Assembly (NCBI GenBank): GCA_016286205.1 | Contig: JAEESF010000019.1 | Coordinates: forward strand, 1 to 24,709 | Reading direction: 5' to 3' | Length of the DNA: 24,709 nt | DNA from: Colicola sp016286205 | Lineage (GTDB): Bacteria; Bacteroidota; Bacteroidia; Bacteroidales; Paludibacteraceae | Shown: positions 16,099 to 22,362 of the stretch, piece after piece | How the letters are laid out: every line of letters begins with the position of its first letter | How positions within the stretch are numbered: the stretch's first letter is position 1 | The notes under the pieces: model-generated | Databases searched by the model: none | The model's input: the letters and a program-made list of their open reading frames with translations, nothing else | Told to the model about the DNA's origin: nothing | Program-made: the position numbers and the translations under genes

Positions 16099-17103
16099 TT
16101 ATATATAGTTGACCTCGGGGTGTATTTCTATTCCGAATTTCGCTTTGACATCTGCGCAGATAGCATCTGCAAGGCGGATAATATCGTCCGGCGTAGCATT
16201 GTTGGCGTTAACCAAAACGAGCGGTTGTTTTGGGTAGCATTGTGCTCCGCCTAGCATCTTTCCTTTCCATCCGCATTGCTCGATGAGCCAGGCTGCAGGA
16301 ATCTTCACGAGCCTACCCCTGCCCCCTCCCTGAAGGGAAGGGAAATTAGGCATGGTCGGATATTGGGCGAGGAGAGCGTTGGCTTGCTCCTCGGGAACCA
16401 TGGGGTTTTTGAAGAACGAACCTGCTGAACCCAGTTCGCTGACCTCAGGCAATTTCTGCTGACGAATGCGAATGACTGCGTTGCGAATATCCATCACGGA
16501 CGGGTTTTCGCCTACTTCGCTACGTAGATTGCCGTAATCCAATTGCGGTTGCAGATGTTTGTTGAGGCGGTAAACGACGTGGGTAATGATGTATTGACCA
16601 CGCAGTTGGTTCTTGAAAATACTATCGCGGTAACCATAGCAACACTCCTCGTTGGTGAATGTACGTTCGGTGCCGTCGGCCACGGAGATGGCGCGTACTG
16701 AAACGATAACGTCCTTGGCTTCGACGCCATAAGCACCTACGTTCTGCACAGCCGATGCACCCACTTCGCCCGGGATGTAACTCAGGTTCTCCATGCCCGA
16801 CAGGCCCATCTCGCAGAGTTGCTCGATCAGTTCGTCCATCACCAGTCCGTTGTCTGCCTCGATGAGCACCGTGTCGCTGTCTTCGTCTAACGCACGAGCC
16901 CGACGCATGGCTGAATGGAGAACTACTCCATCGAAGTCGCGTGTGAAAAGCAGATTGCTGCCGGCGCCCATGTGCAAAAGGCGTTCGCCGCGATACTTAT
17001 TCAGCAGTTCGCGCAACTGTTCCACCGAGGAGTATTCGGCTAAGACTCGAGCCTTGACATCCAGGCCGAAAGTATTAGGGATGGGATATTGGTAATTTGC
17101 CAT
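16099..17103 (-). CDS. murB: UDP-N-acetylenolpyruvoylglucosamine reductase MurB
   Basis: MurB reduces the MurA product to UDP-MurNAc with NADPH and FAD. The 334-aa protein shows the FAD-binding GAGSNLLF (~46-53), IPGEVGASAVQNVGAYG (~110-126), CYGYRDSIFK, catalytic Ser229 in GSAGSFFKNP and Glu330 in IHPEVN. The YRDSIFK segment places it with the longer, type I-like enzymes. Residues ~254-264 (FPSLQGGGRGR) are an extra stretch encoded by the dispersed repeat at 16309-16342, inserted just before the conserved VKIPAAWLIEQCGWKGK. It starts 15 bases after nadE. Confidence 0.96.
   Translation of the reverse strand: MANYQYPIPNTFGLDVKARVLAEYSSVEQLRELLNKYRGERLLHMGAGSNLLFTRDFDGVVLHSAMRRARALDEDSDTVLIEADNGLVMDELIEQLCEMGLSGMENLSYIPGEVGASAVQNVGAYGVEAKDVIVSVRAISVADGTERTFTNEECCYGYRDSIFKNQLRGQYIITHVVYRLNKHLQPQLDYGNLRSEVGENPSVMDIRNAVIRIRQQKLPEVSELGSAGSFFKNPMVPEEQANALLAQYPTMPNFPSLQGGGRGRLVKIPAAWLIEQCGWKGKMLGGAQCYPKQPLVLVNANNATPDDIIRLADAICADVKAKFGIEIHPEVNYI
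16309..16342 (+). repeat. Dispersed ~34-bp element (copy 2), in frame inside murB
   Basis: On the plus strand it reads GAGCCTACCCCT, then a C-rich stretch and TCCCTGAAGGGAAGGG. It is antisense to murB and contributes about 11 residues (FPSLQGGGRGR). The core CCCT-GA-AGGG can form a small hairpin. Confidence 0.85.
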
Positions 17104-17118
17104 TGGTAATTGTTGATT

Positions 17119-19050
17119 TTAGATGCACGTGGCATCGGAAGGCATACGCCAATCGCCACGTGGCGAGAGGCTGACGCAGACTACTTTAGGTCCGTCGGGC
17201 ATCGCACTACGCTTGAACTGCTGCTGGCAGAAACGGCGCATGAAGACGTTGAGCCAACGATCGATAGTAGCTTCGTCGAACTTGTCGTCAAAGGCTTGAA
17301 CGGCCATATACTTGATTTTGTCGCGTGTAAATCCGTAACGGAGGAAATAGTAGAGGAAGAAATCGTGCAGTTCGTACGGCCCAACTTTGTCTTCGGTCTT
17401 CTGAGCTATCTGTCCTTCGTCGTCGGTTGGAAGCAGTTCCGGTGAAACAGGCGTATCGACAATGTCGAACAGAACATGGCGGAGGTCTTCGCCGAAGAGA
17501 TTTTCTGCGGCATAGCGCACCAGATAACGAACGAGGGTCTTAGGAATACCTGCGTTGACGCCATACATCGACATCTGGTCGCCGCAGTAGGTACACCATC
17601 CCAGCGCCAGTTCGCTCAGGTCGCCTGTGCCGACTACGATACCATTCAGTTCGTTAGCCAGGTCCATGAGGATAAGCGTGCGGATACGCGCTTGCGCATT
17701 CTCGTAGGTGATATCGTGATTGTCGATGTTATGCGCTATATCGTTCAGGTGTTGGGTAGCCACATCGCAGATAGAGATCTCGCGGTGGGTAATGCCCAGC
17801 AGTTTCATCAGTTCCAATGCATTCTGATAGGTGCGGTCGCTAGTGCCGAAACCGGGCATGGTAACGCCCACCACTTGTTGGCGGTCGTATCCCAGACGGT
17901 CCGCCGCCTGAACGCAAACCAGCAGCGCCAATGTGCTGTCCAGTCCGCCTGACACACCTATGATGAGTGTCTGCGCGTGCGTATGTTCCCAACGACGCAT
18001 GAGTGCGCTGGTCTGGATAGAGAACACATCGGTGCAGTAGGAGTCTTCATCGACCTTAGCGGGCAGGAAAGGATTGGTAGAGAACTGACGATGGATAGGT
18101 TCGGTAAACTCTTCCTCGCGCTCGATAGGCGCCACGTTGATGCGGCGGTAATGGCCGGTTTTGTCCTTCGTGAAATTGGTATTACGCTGACGGTCTGTAC
18201 GTAGGCGCTCTATATCGAGTTCCTGGATAATCATCGTGCTCTCTCGCTGGAAACGTTCGCCCTCGCAGAGCATTTGGCCATTCTCGGCAATATAGGTACT
18301 GCCGGAGAAGACAACATCGGTCGTCGATTCGCCTACGCCGGAAGAAGTATAGATATATCCGCAGTGGACACGTGCCGACTGCTGGGTAATCATCTGACGG
18401 CGGAAAGCGTGTTTGCCCACCAGACAATTGCTGGACGAGAGATTGAAGATCAGCTCTGCGCCCTGGATAGACAACTGAGTGGACGGAGGTAGTGGCGACC
18501 AGAGGTCTTCGCATATCTCTATACCAAAGGTATAGTTGCGCGTAGTAAAGAGCAAGTCGGTACCGAAAGGCACTTCTCCGCTCCAAATCTCAATCTTAGG
18601 AATACGCGGCGCAACGCCTCCGGGCGTATACTCGCGCGTAGCGCGTCCGCTGGTAAACCAACGTTTCTCGTAGAACTCGCCCGTATTAGGCAGATTGACC
18701 TTAGGCACTATACCCAGCACCTCACCATCGGTGATGACAAAAGCGCAGTTGAACAGGTCGTTATCTACCTGCAGGGGTGCGCCTACGAGTACAATAATCG
18801 CTTTGCCACGCGTGTAGTCGCAGATAGCTTCCAGTTCGCGCATAGCAGTCTGCTGGAGCTGTTGCGTGAAGAAGAGGTCTGCACAGGTGTAGCCTGTTAG
18901 GCTAAGTTCCGGAAACGAGACAATCTCAACTCCTTCAGCGAGTGCTTCATCAATCTGCGATTTGATCTGCTCAGCATTGAAATGGCAGTCCGCCACACGC
19001 AGTACCGGTACGGCAGCTGCTACTCGCACAAAACCAAAATTAGTATTCAT
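17119..19050 (-). CDS. nadE: Glutamine-dependent NAD+ synthetase
   Basis: The enzyme amidates nicotinic acid adenine dinucleotide to NAD+ using glutamine and ATP. From the ATG at 19050 it is 643 aa. The N-terminal nitrilase-type glutaminase has the Glu48-Lys117-Cys180 triad in SFPELSLTGY, GIVPKVNLPN and GIEICEDLW. The C-terminal synthetase has the PP-loop SGGLDS (367-372) and GTGDLSELALGWCTY. An in-frame ATG at 19089 would add 13 residues (MHAIYVCNRFLNA), but it overlaps the -7 promoter box, so it is rejected. It starts the nadE-murB-murA run; the tRNA-Glu promoter diverges from it upstream. Confidence 0.96.
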   Translation of the reverse strand: MNTNFGFVRVAAAVPVLRVADCHFNAEQIKSQIDEALAEGVEIVSFPELSLTGYTCADLFFTQQLQQTAMRELEAICDYTRGKAIIVLVGAPLQVDNDLFNCAFVITDGEVLGIVPKVNLPNTGEFYEKRWFTSGRATREYTPGGVAPRIPKIEIWSGEVPFGTDLLFTTRNYTFGIEICEDLWSPLPPSTQLSIQGAELIFNLSSSNCLVGKHAFRRQMITQQSARVHCGYIYTSSGVGESTTDVVFSGSTYIAENGQMLCEGERFQRESTMIIQELDIERLRTDRQRNTNFTKDKTGHYRRINVAPIEREEEFTEPIHRQFSTNPFLPAKVDEDSYCTDVFSIQTSALMRRWEHTHAQTLIIGVSGGLDSTLALLVCVQAADRLGYDRQQVVGVTMPGFGTSDRTYQNALELMKLLGITHREISICDVATQHLNDIAHNIDNHDITYENAQARIRTLILMDLANELNGIVVGTGDLSELALGWCTYCGDQMSMYGVNAGIPKTLVRYLVRYAAENLFGEDLRHVLFDIVDTPVSPELLPTDDEGQIAQKTEDKVGPYELHDFFLYYFLRYGFTRDKIKYMAVQAFDDKFDEATIDRWLNVFMRRFCQQQFKRSAMPDGPKVVCVSLSPRGDWRMPSDATCI

Positions 19051-19086
19051 AGCATTTAAAAATCGATTGCACACATAAATTGCGTG

Positions 19087-19121
19087 CAAATTTACAAAAA
19101 AAAAAGCACACTCGCAACAAA
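19087..19121 (-). promoter_or_regulatory. Probable promoter for nadE-murB-murA
   Basis: The -7 box TAAATTTG (19094-19087) matches the consensus. Upstream, GTTG lies at the standard 20-base spacing and a perfect TTTG at 23 bases, so the -33 box is slightly off. Start near 19083 gives a leader of about 30 bases to the ATG at 19050. Confidence 0.6.
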
Positions 19122-19154
19122 ATGCACCAAAATTCTCATTTTTTTTTCAAAATA

Positions 19155-19186
19155 TTTGCGTATATGGAAAAAAAGCAGTACTTTTG
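19155..19186 (+). promoter_or_regulatory. Bacteroidetes-type promoter for tRNA-Glu
   Basis: TTTG (19155-19158), 20 bases, TACTTTTG (19179-19186): a full match. The same -7 box, TACTTTTG, serves the SRP RNA. A ~75-base leader precedes the tRNA and contains a strong hairpin, TTCTCCCG / CGGGAGAA. Confidence 0.8.
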
Positions 19187-19265
19187 CACCCGCTTTCGTC
19201 CGAGGAGTGGATTTATGCCCTCTTAGGCGGAGGCCGCTTCTCCCGATTGGCGGGAGAATGCTCCG

Positions 19266-19338
19266 GGTGCTATCGTCTAGTGGCCTAGGACAACGGCCTC
19301 TCACGCCGTAAACCCCGGTTCGAGTCCGGGTAGCACTA
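19266..19338 (+). tRNA. tRNA-Glu, anticodon CTC
   Basis: The 73-base gene folds as a full cloverleaf: acceptor GGTGCTA/TAGCACT (first pair G-U), D-arm GTCTAGTGGCCTAGGAC typical of tRNA-Glu, anticodon stem ACGGC/GCCGT around loop CTCTCAC (anticodon CTC, reads GAG), and T-arm CCCGG-TTCGAGT-CCGGG. The discriminator is A and CCA is not encoded. A hairpin terminator follows four bases later. The last 19 bases and the terminator are duplicated 118 bases downstream. Confidence 0.93.
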
Positions 19339-19367
19339 CTGAAAACGACCTTTGCGGGTCGTTTTTT
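19320..19367 (+). repeat. 48-bp direct repeat, copy A (tRNA-Glu 3' end plus terminator)
   Basis: The repeat starts in the T-loop (TCGAGTCC...) and runs through the tRNA 3' end and terminator to a run of six T. It is identical over all 48 bases to 19438-19485. Confidence 0.93.
19342..19367 (+). terminator. Rho-independent terminator of tRNA-Glu
   Basis: Stem AAAACGACC (19342-19350) pairs with GGTCGTTTT (19357-19365), loop TTTGCG, ending in T6. Confidence 0.88.
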
Positions 19368-19437
19368 GCTACCTAGGGCCTCGATTCCGGGGGTTCTCCG
19401 CCACTTCGCTCTGTCGATTATTGCATAAATGCAATTC

Positions 19438-19485
19438 TCGAGTCCGGGTAGCACTACTGAAAACGACCTTTGCGGGTCGTTTTTT
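19438..19485 (+). repeat. 48-bp direct repeat, copy B (orphan tRNA-Glu 3' end plus terminator)
   Basis: A perfect copy of 19320-19367 without the rest of the tRNA: upstream of TCGAGTCC the sequence is unrelated (GCATAAATGCAATTC) and no acceptor 5' half or anticodon arm is present. It is therefore not a functional tRNA gene. The layout resembles an attachment site left by an integrative element, or the remnant of a second tRNA-Glu copy. Confidence 0.9.
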
Positions 19486-19486
19486 T
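19460..19486 (+). terminator. Duplicated terminator hairpin
   Basis: Same stem-loop as at 19342, ending in T7. It would act as a second stop for read-through from the tRNA. Confidence 0.8.
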
Positions 19487-19839
19487 CGTTTAGAGGTTTA
19501 GTGCTGCTACGCAGCGTTTAGAAGTTCATAAGGCCTCCGAAAATTTCTAATTTTTGGAGAGAGCGGAGGCAGGCTGAGCTTTAAGGCCGCAGAGCGGGCT
19601 TCTGTGCGATGCCTTGCCGAACGCGACAAACAGCGAAGCGTAAACGCCGAAGCCACTAAACGGCGAAGCGTAAACGCCGAAGGCTCTACACGGAGCGAAG
19701 CTCCTATAAACCTGAGGGACAGGGCGGATTTTAAGATTTATGATTGCGGATTTAAGATTTTGGACGCAGCACAGCGATGTGGAAAAAAACGAGATATTTG
19801 TGTAAAATCTCCACTTTTTTCAAAAAAAAGCAGAAAAGA
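19487..19839. other. Geneless stretch with small hairpins and repeats
   Basis: No convincing coding frame. It holds mini-hairpins GCTGC-TAC-GCAGC (19503-19515) and GGAGC-GAA-GCTCC (19692-19704), two 20-bp units GCGAAGCGTAAACGCCGAAG 30 bases apart (19633-19682), and a degenerate 7-bp periodic stretch with units such as AGATTTA and GGATTTA (19726-19761). An 82-codon open frame at 19604-19852 is an accident of the repeats. The promoter of the outer-membrane barrel gene follows. Confidence 0.7.
19633..19682. repeat. Two 20-bp direct repeats, 30-bp period
   Basis: GCGAAGCGTAAACGCCGAAG occurs at 19633-19652 and again at 19663-19682 without mismatch. Confidence 0.88.
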
Positions 19840-19871
19840 TTTGCGTGGATGAAAAATTATTAGTAATTTTG
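19840..19871 (+). promoter_or_regulatory. Bacteroidetes-type promoter for the outer-membrane barrel gene
   Basis: TTTG (19840-19843), 20 bases, TAATTTTG (19864-19871), a full consensus match. The leader to the ATG at 19919 is about 40 bases. Confidence 0.8.
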
Positions 19872-19918
19872 CACGCTGTAAGGTGAAAATACCGTGAACA
19901 CATTTTTTTGATGTCTCT

Positions 19919-20824
19919 ATGGAAAGATTTAGAAGAAGTTCGTTGCTATTGATTATTGGGCTGTTGAGTCTGACGACAACGCTGATGGCGGATACTCATC
20001 GTCGTGGAGACCGCGTAGTATGGTCCACCAAGCCTAGTTCGCAGACGGGTTTGTATACTACGAAGAATTACTTCGTAACGAATGGTCTTAGCCTCAGTTT
20101 CAATGCAATGTACTACTACGGTGACGTCGATAACGAAGGCGTTGCTTTCACCGGAGGCTTCAACAAGGAGAATGTGAGTTACGGCGGTTCGTTTGTGTTC
20201 GGCTATCTGATGCCGGTAGGCAATCACTGTAACATGCGCTACACGCTGATGGGCGGTACGTTGCGCGGAAACAACAAAGTGAAATTTGACAACCTACCCG
20301 AGCCTCGTGACGACTACCGAAAATTCCAATCCGTGATTATTCAGCCTGCAGTAGGCGTTGAGTATTATCCGTTCAACAACGCGGGCTTCTTCCTCTACGG
20401 AGGTATAGCTCTGACCGCGAGCATTATCACCAATTACGAATTCTGGTACTATCAGCATAATATCCGTCAAGAGAAACCGTTGACGGGCAAGACTTTTGGT
20501 TTCCTGCCTATGGTTCAACTGGGTATCGGTTACAGCTGGCGTCTGAGTCAGTCGTGGAACCTGAGCGTAGAGTTTGACGTACAGGAAGGTCTGATAGATA
20601 CGCAATACATGAACCTGGATGCTTTCCCACTTGATCCGTCGCAGAACAGCGAAGGTGTGCGTTTGGGTGAGAGTTTCGGTAAATGGACCGATCGTTACGG
20701 CAAGGAGCACATCCACTGGAACGACGGTTGGTTCCAATTGGGTCTGACTATCTCGTATCGCTGGCGTAACTGCGAGCACTGCCGCTTGATCAACAACTAC
20801 GGCGAGATACAAGGCCGTCGTTAA
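19919..20824 (+). CDS. Outer-membrane beta-barrel protein, opacity/PorG-like, function unknown
   Basis: The 301-aa product has a signal peptide (MERFRRSSLLLIIGLLSLTTTLMA, cleaved before DT). The rest alternates in barrel fashion: LSLSFNAMYYYGDVDN, YGGSFVFGYLMPVG, MRYTLMGGTLRGN, VIIQPAVGVEYYPF, FFLYGGIALTAS, MVQLGIGYSWRLSQSWNLSVEFDVQEG and WFQLGLTISYRWR. The opening strand and YYGD motif are reminiscent of DUF6089/PorG proteins, some of which belong to type IX secretion, but that assignment is tentative. It has its own promoter. Its stop is directly adjacent, with no gap, to the stop of the convergent Dabb gene, and no terminator is visible between them. Confidence 0.82.
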   Translation: MERFRRSSLLLIIGLLSLTTTLMADTHRRGDRVVWSTKPSSQTGLYTTKNYFVTNGLSLSFNAMYYYGDVDNEGVAFTGGFNKENVSYGGSFVFGYLMPVGNHCNMRYTLMGGTLRGNNKVKFDNLPEPRDDYRKFQSVIIQPAVGVEYYPFNNAGFFLYGGIALTASIITNYEFWYYQHNIRQEKPLTGKTFGFLPMVQLGIGYSWRLSQSWNLSVEFDVQEGLIDTQYMNLDAFPLDPSQNSEGVRLGESFGKWTDRYGKEHIHWNDGWFQLGLTISYRWRNCEHCRLINNYGEIQGRR

Positions 20825-21130
20825 TTATTCCTCGTAATCTAAGCAAGTACGCGATTCTGTGTTCGGACGGACTACTCCGTTCGCTACTGCTACGTGTGCC
20901 GGATGAACGGCATAACCACGGAGCGACTCGAACGAGTCTAAGGTGCTATCGAGCATGATATCGGCGTTGCTGGTCTCCAGTCGGCCGTCTATCTGGACGT
21001 GTATATCGAGCAATCCCGGCACTTGTCCTTTCAGTCCTTCCAGTCCGCGCTTAATAGCCACAGCAGCCTCGCGTTTCTCTGCTTCGCTCAAGTCTGAGCG
21101 CAGTTTCCATAAGATAATGTGCTTTACCAT
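20825..21130 (-). CDS. Dabb (stress-responsive alpha/beta barrel) domain protein
   Basis: The 101-aa protein is one Dabb domain. It begins MVKHIILWKLRSD, has the loop LKGQVPGLLDIHVQID, a strand with NADIMLDSTLDSFESLRGYAVHPAHVAVANGVVRP, and ends normally for the family. Dabb proteins are dimeric ferredoxin-like folds and no reaction can be inferred. Its ATG overlaps the end of ubiE by seven bases (ATGGTAA), so it is translationally coupled to the menaquinone methyltransferase. Confidence 0.9.
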   Translation of the reverse strand: MVKHIILWKLRSDLSEAEKREAAVAIKRGLEGLKGQVPGLLDIHVQIDGRLETSNADIMLDSTLDSFESLRGYAVHPAHVAVANGVVRPNTESRTCLDYEE

Positions 21131-21843
21131 TTTATCGCTGTATAAATTGTTGCTATTCCGAATGTGAGAGGGCGGAAACGCTCATCGCGGAATCCCGCGT
21201 CATGCAGGTGCTGCGCGAACGCCTCGCCCCAGCAGAAGCCCTTCACGCTCTTGTTCAGATAGGTATAGGCCGTCTTGTCGCGGCTCACCACTCTACCAAT
21301 CCATGGCAGCAGGCGCGTGAAATATATATCGTATAGCGCGCGCACGCACTTGTTAGATGGATAAGAGAACTCCAATATCGTCACTTGACCGCCGGGCTTG
21401 AGTACACGGTACATCTCACGCAAACCGGCATCGAGGTCACTGAAATTACGGCAACCGAACGCACAAGTCACGCCGTCAAACAAATTATCGTCGAACGGCA
21501 TCTGCTGCGCGTTGCCATAGACGAAGTCTACTTTCAGAGGCCTACCCCCACCCCTCCCTGAAGGGAAGGGTTTTGTTTTTTCCACCTTTTCGCGGCCGAT
21601 GCGCATCATCTCTGTGGAGAGGTCGAGACCTGTCACCTGCTCTGCTTTGCCTTGGCGCAACATTTCTATAGTCAGGTCGGCAGTACCGATAGCTACGTCT
21701 AACACCTGTTCGGCATGAGGCATAACCGCAACCGTTTTGCGACGCCAGATGCGGTCAATATTGAGCGATAACCCGTGATTCAAACCGTCGTATGTTCTCG
21801 CAATCCGGTCAAATAACTGCCCTATATGTTGTTTCTCTTCCAT
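21124..21843 (-). CDS. ubiE: Demethylmenaquinone methyltransferase, UbiE/MenG family
   Basis: The enzyme methylates demethylmenaquinone with SAM in the last step of menaquinone synthesis. From the ATG at 21843 it is 239 aa: FDRIARTYDGLNHGLSLNID, SAM motif VLDVAIGTADLTIEML (~48-63), GLDLSTEMM, VYGNAQQMPFDDNLFDGVTCAFGCRNF and RVLKPGGQVTILEFSYP are all family signatures. An upstream in-frame ATG at 21924 would add 27 residues that run through the promoter, so it is rejected. Residues ~92-103 (PFPSGRGGGRPL) derive from the dispersed repeat at 21537-21570. The promoter leaves almost no leader, so the mRNA may be leaderless. The Dabb gene follows with overlap. Confidence 0.94.
   Translation of the reverse strand: MEEKQHIGQLFDRIARTYDGLNHGLSLNIDRIWRRKTVAVMPHAEQVLDVAIGTADLTIEMLRQGKAEQVTGLDLSTEMMRIGREKVEKTKPFPSGRGGGRPLKVDFVYGNAQQMPFDDNLFDGVTCAFGCRNFSDLDAGLREMYRVLKPGGQVTILEFSYPSNKCVRALYDIYFTRLLPWIGRVVSRDKTAYTYLNKSVKGFCWGEAFAQHLHDAGFRDERFRPLTFGIATIYTAIKW
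21537..21570 (+). repeat. Dispersed ~34-bp element (copy 3), in frame inside ubiE
   Basis: The plus strand reads GAGGCCTACCCCC, a C-rich stretch, then TCCCTGAAGGGAAGGG. It is antisense to ubiE. The same DNA is read in a different frame from murB, giving FPSGRGGGR instead of FPSLQGGGRGR. Confidence 0.85.
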
Positions 21844-21850
21844 TACGCTG

Positions 21851-21882
21851 CAAAGGTACAAAAAAATTTGCACATGTGCAAA
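21851..21882 (-). promoter_or_regulatory. Promoter for ubiE-Dabb
   Basis: On the minus strand TTTG (21882-21879), a 20-base spacer and TACCTTTG (21858-21851) match the consensus. The start would fall around 21847, about four bases before the ATG at 21843. Confidence 0.8.
21867..21882. promoter_or_regulatory. 16-bp perfect palindrome shared by two divergent promoters
   Basis: TTTGCACATGTGCAAA is its own reverse complement. Its left end is the -33 TTTG of groES and its right end is the -33 TTTG of ubiE. It is either a symmetric operator or a compact way of placing two promoters. Confidence 0.75.
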
Positions 21883-21898
21883 AAAAAGTGTATCTTTG
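21867..21898 (+). promoter_or_regulatory. Promoter for groES-groEL
   Basis: TTTG (21867-21870), 20 bases, TATCTTTG (21891-21898), a full match. The leader to groES would be about 110 bases. No CIRCE inverted repeat (TTAGCACTC-N9-GAGTGCTAA) is present. Confidence 0.78.
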
Positions 21899-21962
21899 TC
21901 ACGAATTTTGGCAATATATGCCATTTTGGCAGTTTTGATGCCGTTGGCACGAGATTTGACAA

Positions 21963-21990
21963 ATTGAAAATGGGAAATTGAAAATTGAAA
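21963..21990. repeat. Heptamer tandem repeat in the groES leader
   Basis: Four 7-bp units: ATTGAAA, ATGGGAA, ATTGAAA, ATTGAAA. They lie in the untranslated leader about 25 bases before the groES ATG. Confidence 0.8.
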
Positions 21991-22013
21991 ATTTTTAATA
22001 AAACAACAATACT

Positions 22014-22289
22014 ATGAGTAAGATTCAACCATTGGCAGACCGCGTGCTCATTAAGCCCGCTGCTGCAGAAGAAAAGACTGTTGGCGGAATTATAATCCCT
22101 GACAGCGCCAAAGAGAAACCGCTTCGCGGTGAAGTTCTCGCCGCAGGCGAAGGAACCAAAGACGAGGCGATGGTACTGAAAGCCGGCGACCAAGTGCTGT
22201 ACGGCAAGTATGCAGGTACGGAACTGGAACTGGACGGAGAGAAATACCTGATTATGCGTCAGAGCGATGTGCTGGCAATTATAAAATAA
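22014..22289 (+). CDS. groES: Co-chaperonin GroES
   Basis: The 91-aa protein is a normal-length GroES: IQPLADRVLIKPAAAEEKTVGGIIIPDSA includes the mobile loop (around residues 17-32) that binds GroEL, followed by GEVLAAGEG, GDQVLYGKYAGTEL and YLIMRQSDVLAII. It caps the GroEL ring as a heptamer. It is the first gene of the chaperonin operon, 73 bases upstream of groEL. Confidence 0.98.
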   Translation: MSKIQPLADRVLIKPAAAEEKTVGGIIIPDSAKEKPLRGEVLAAGEGTKDEAMVLKAGDQVLYGKYAGTELELDGEKYLIMRQSDVLAIIK

Positions 22290-22290
22290 G

Positions 22291-22324
22291 GAGCCTAACC
22301 CCGGCCCTTCCCTGAAAGGAAGGG
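22291..22324 (+). repeat. Dispersed ~34-bp element (copy 4), between groES and groEL
   Basis: GAGCCTAACCCC, a short C-rich stretch, then TTCCCTGAAAGGAAGGG. It begins one base after the groES stop codon and is the only copy here outside a coding region. A heptamer array follows directly. Confidence 0.85.
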
Positions 22325-22331
22325 AGAATTT

Positions 22332-22352
22332 AACTTTAAACTTTAAACTTTA
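22332..22352. repeat. Heptamer tandem repeat before groEL
   Basis: Three exact copies of AACTTTA, ending ten bases before the groEL ATG. Confidence 0.85.
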
Positions 22353-22362
22353 CACAAACATT

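Noticed and set aside
19051..19089. Longer start for nadE at 19089
   Set aside because: The extension would be encoded from within the promoter -7 region and adds 13 residues not typical of the family; ATG 19050 fits better.
19604..19852. 82-codon open frame after the tRNA duplication
   Set aside because: It is composed of the direct repeats and heptamer-like stretch and has no protein-like features.
21844..21924. Longer start for ubiE at 21924
   Set aside because: The added 27 codons run through both promoter boxes and the palindrome and are unlike UbiE proteins.
21900..22013. CIRCE/HrcA operator before groES
   Set aside because: No TTAGCACTC / GAGTGCTAA inverted repeat found in the leader or promoter.
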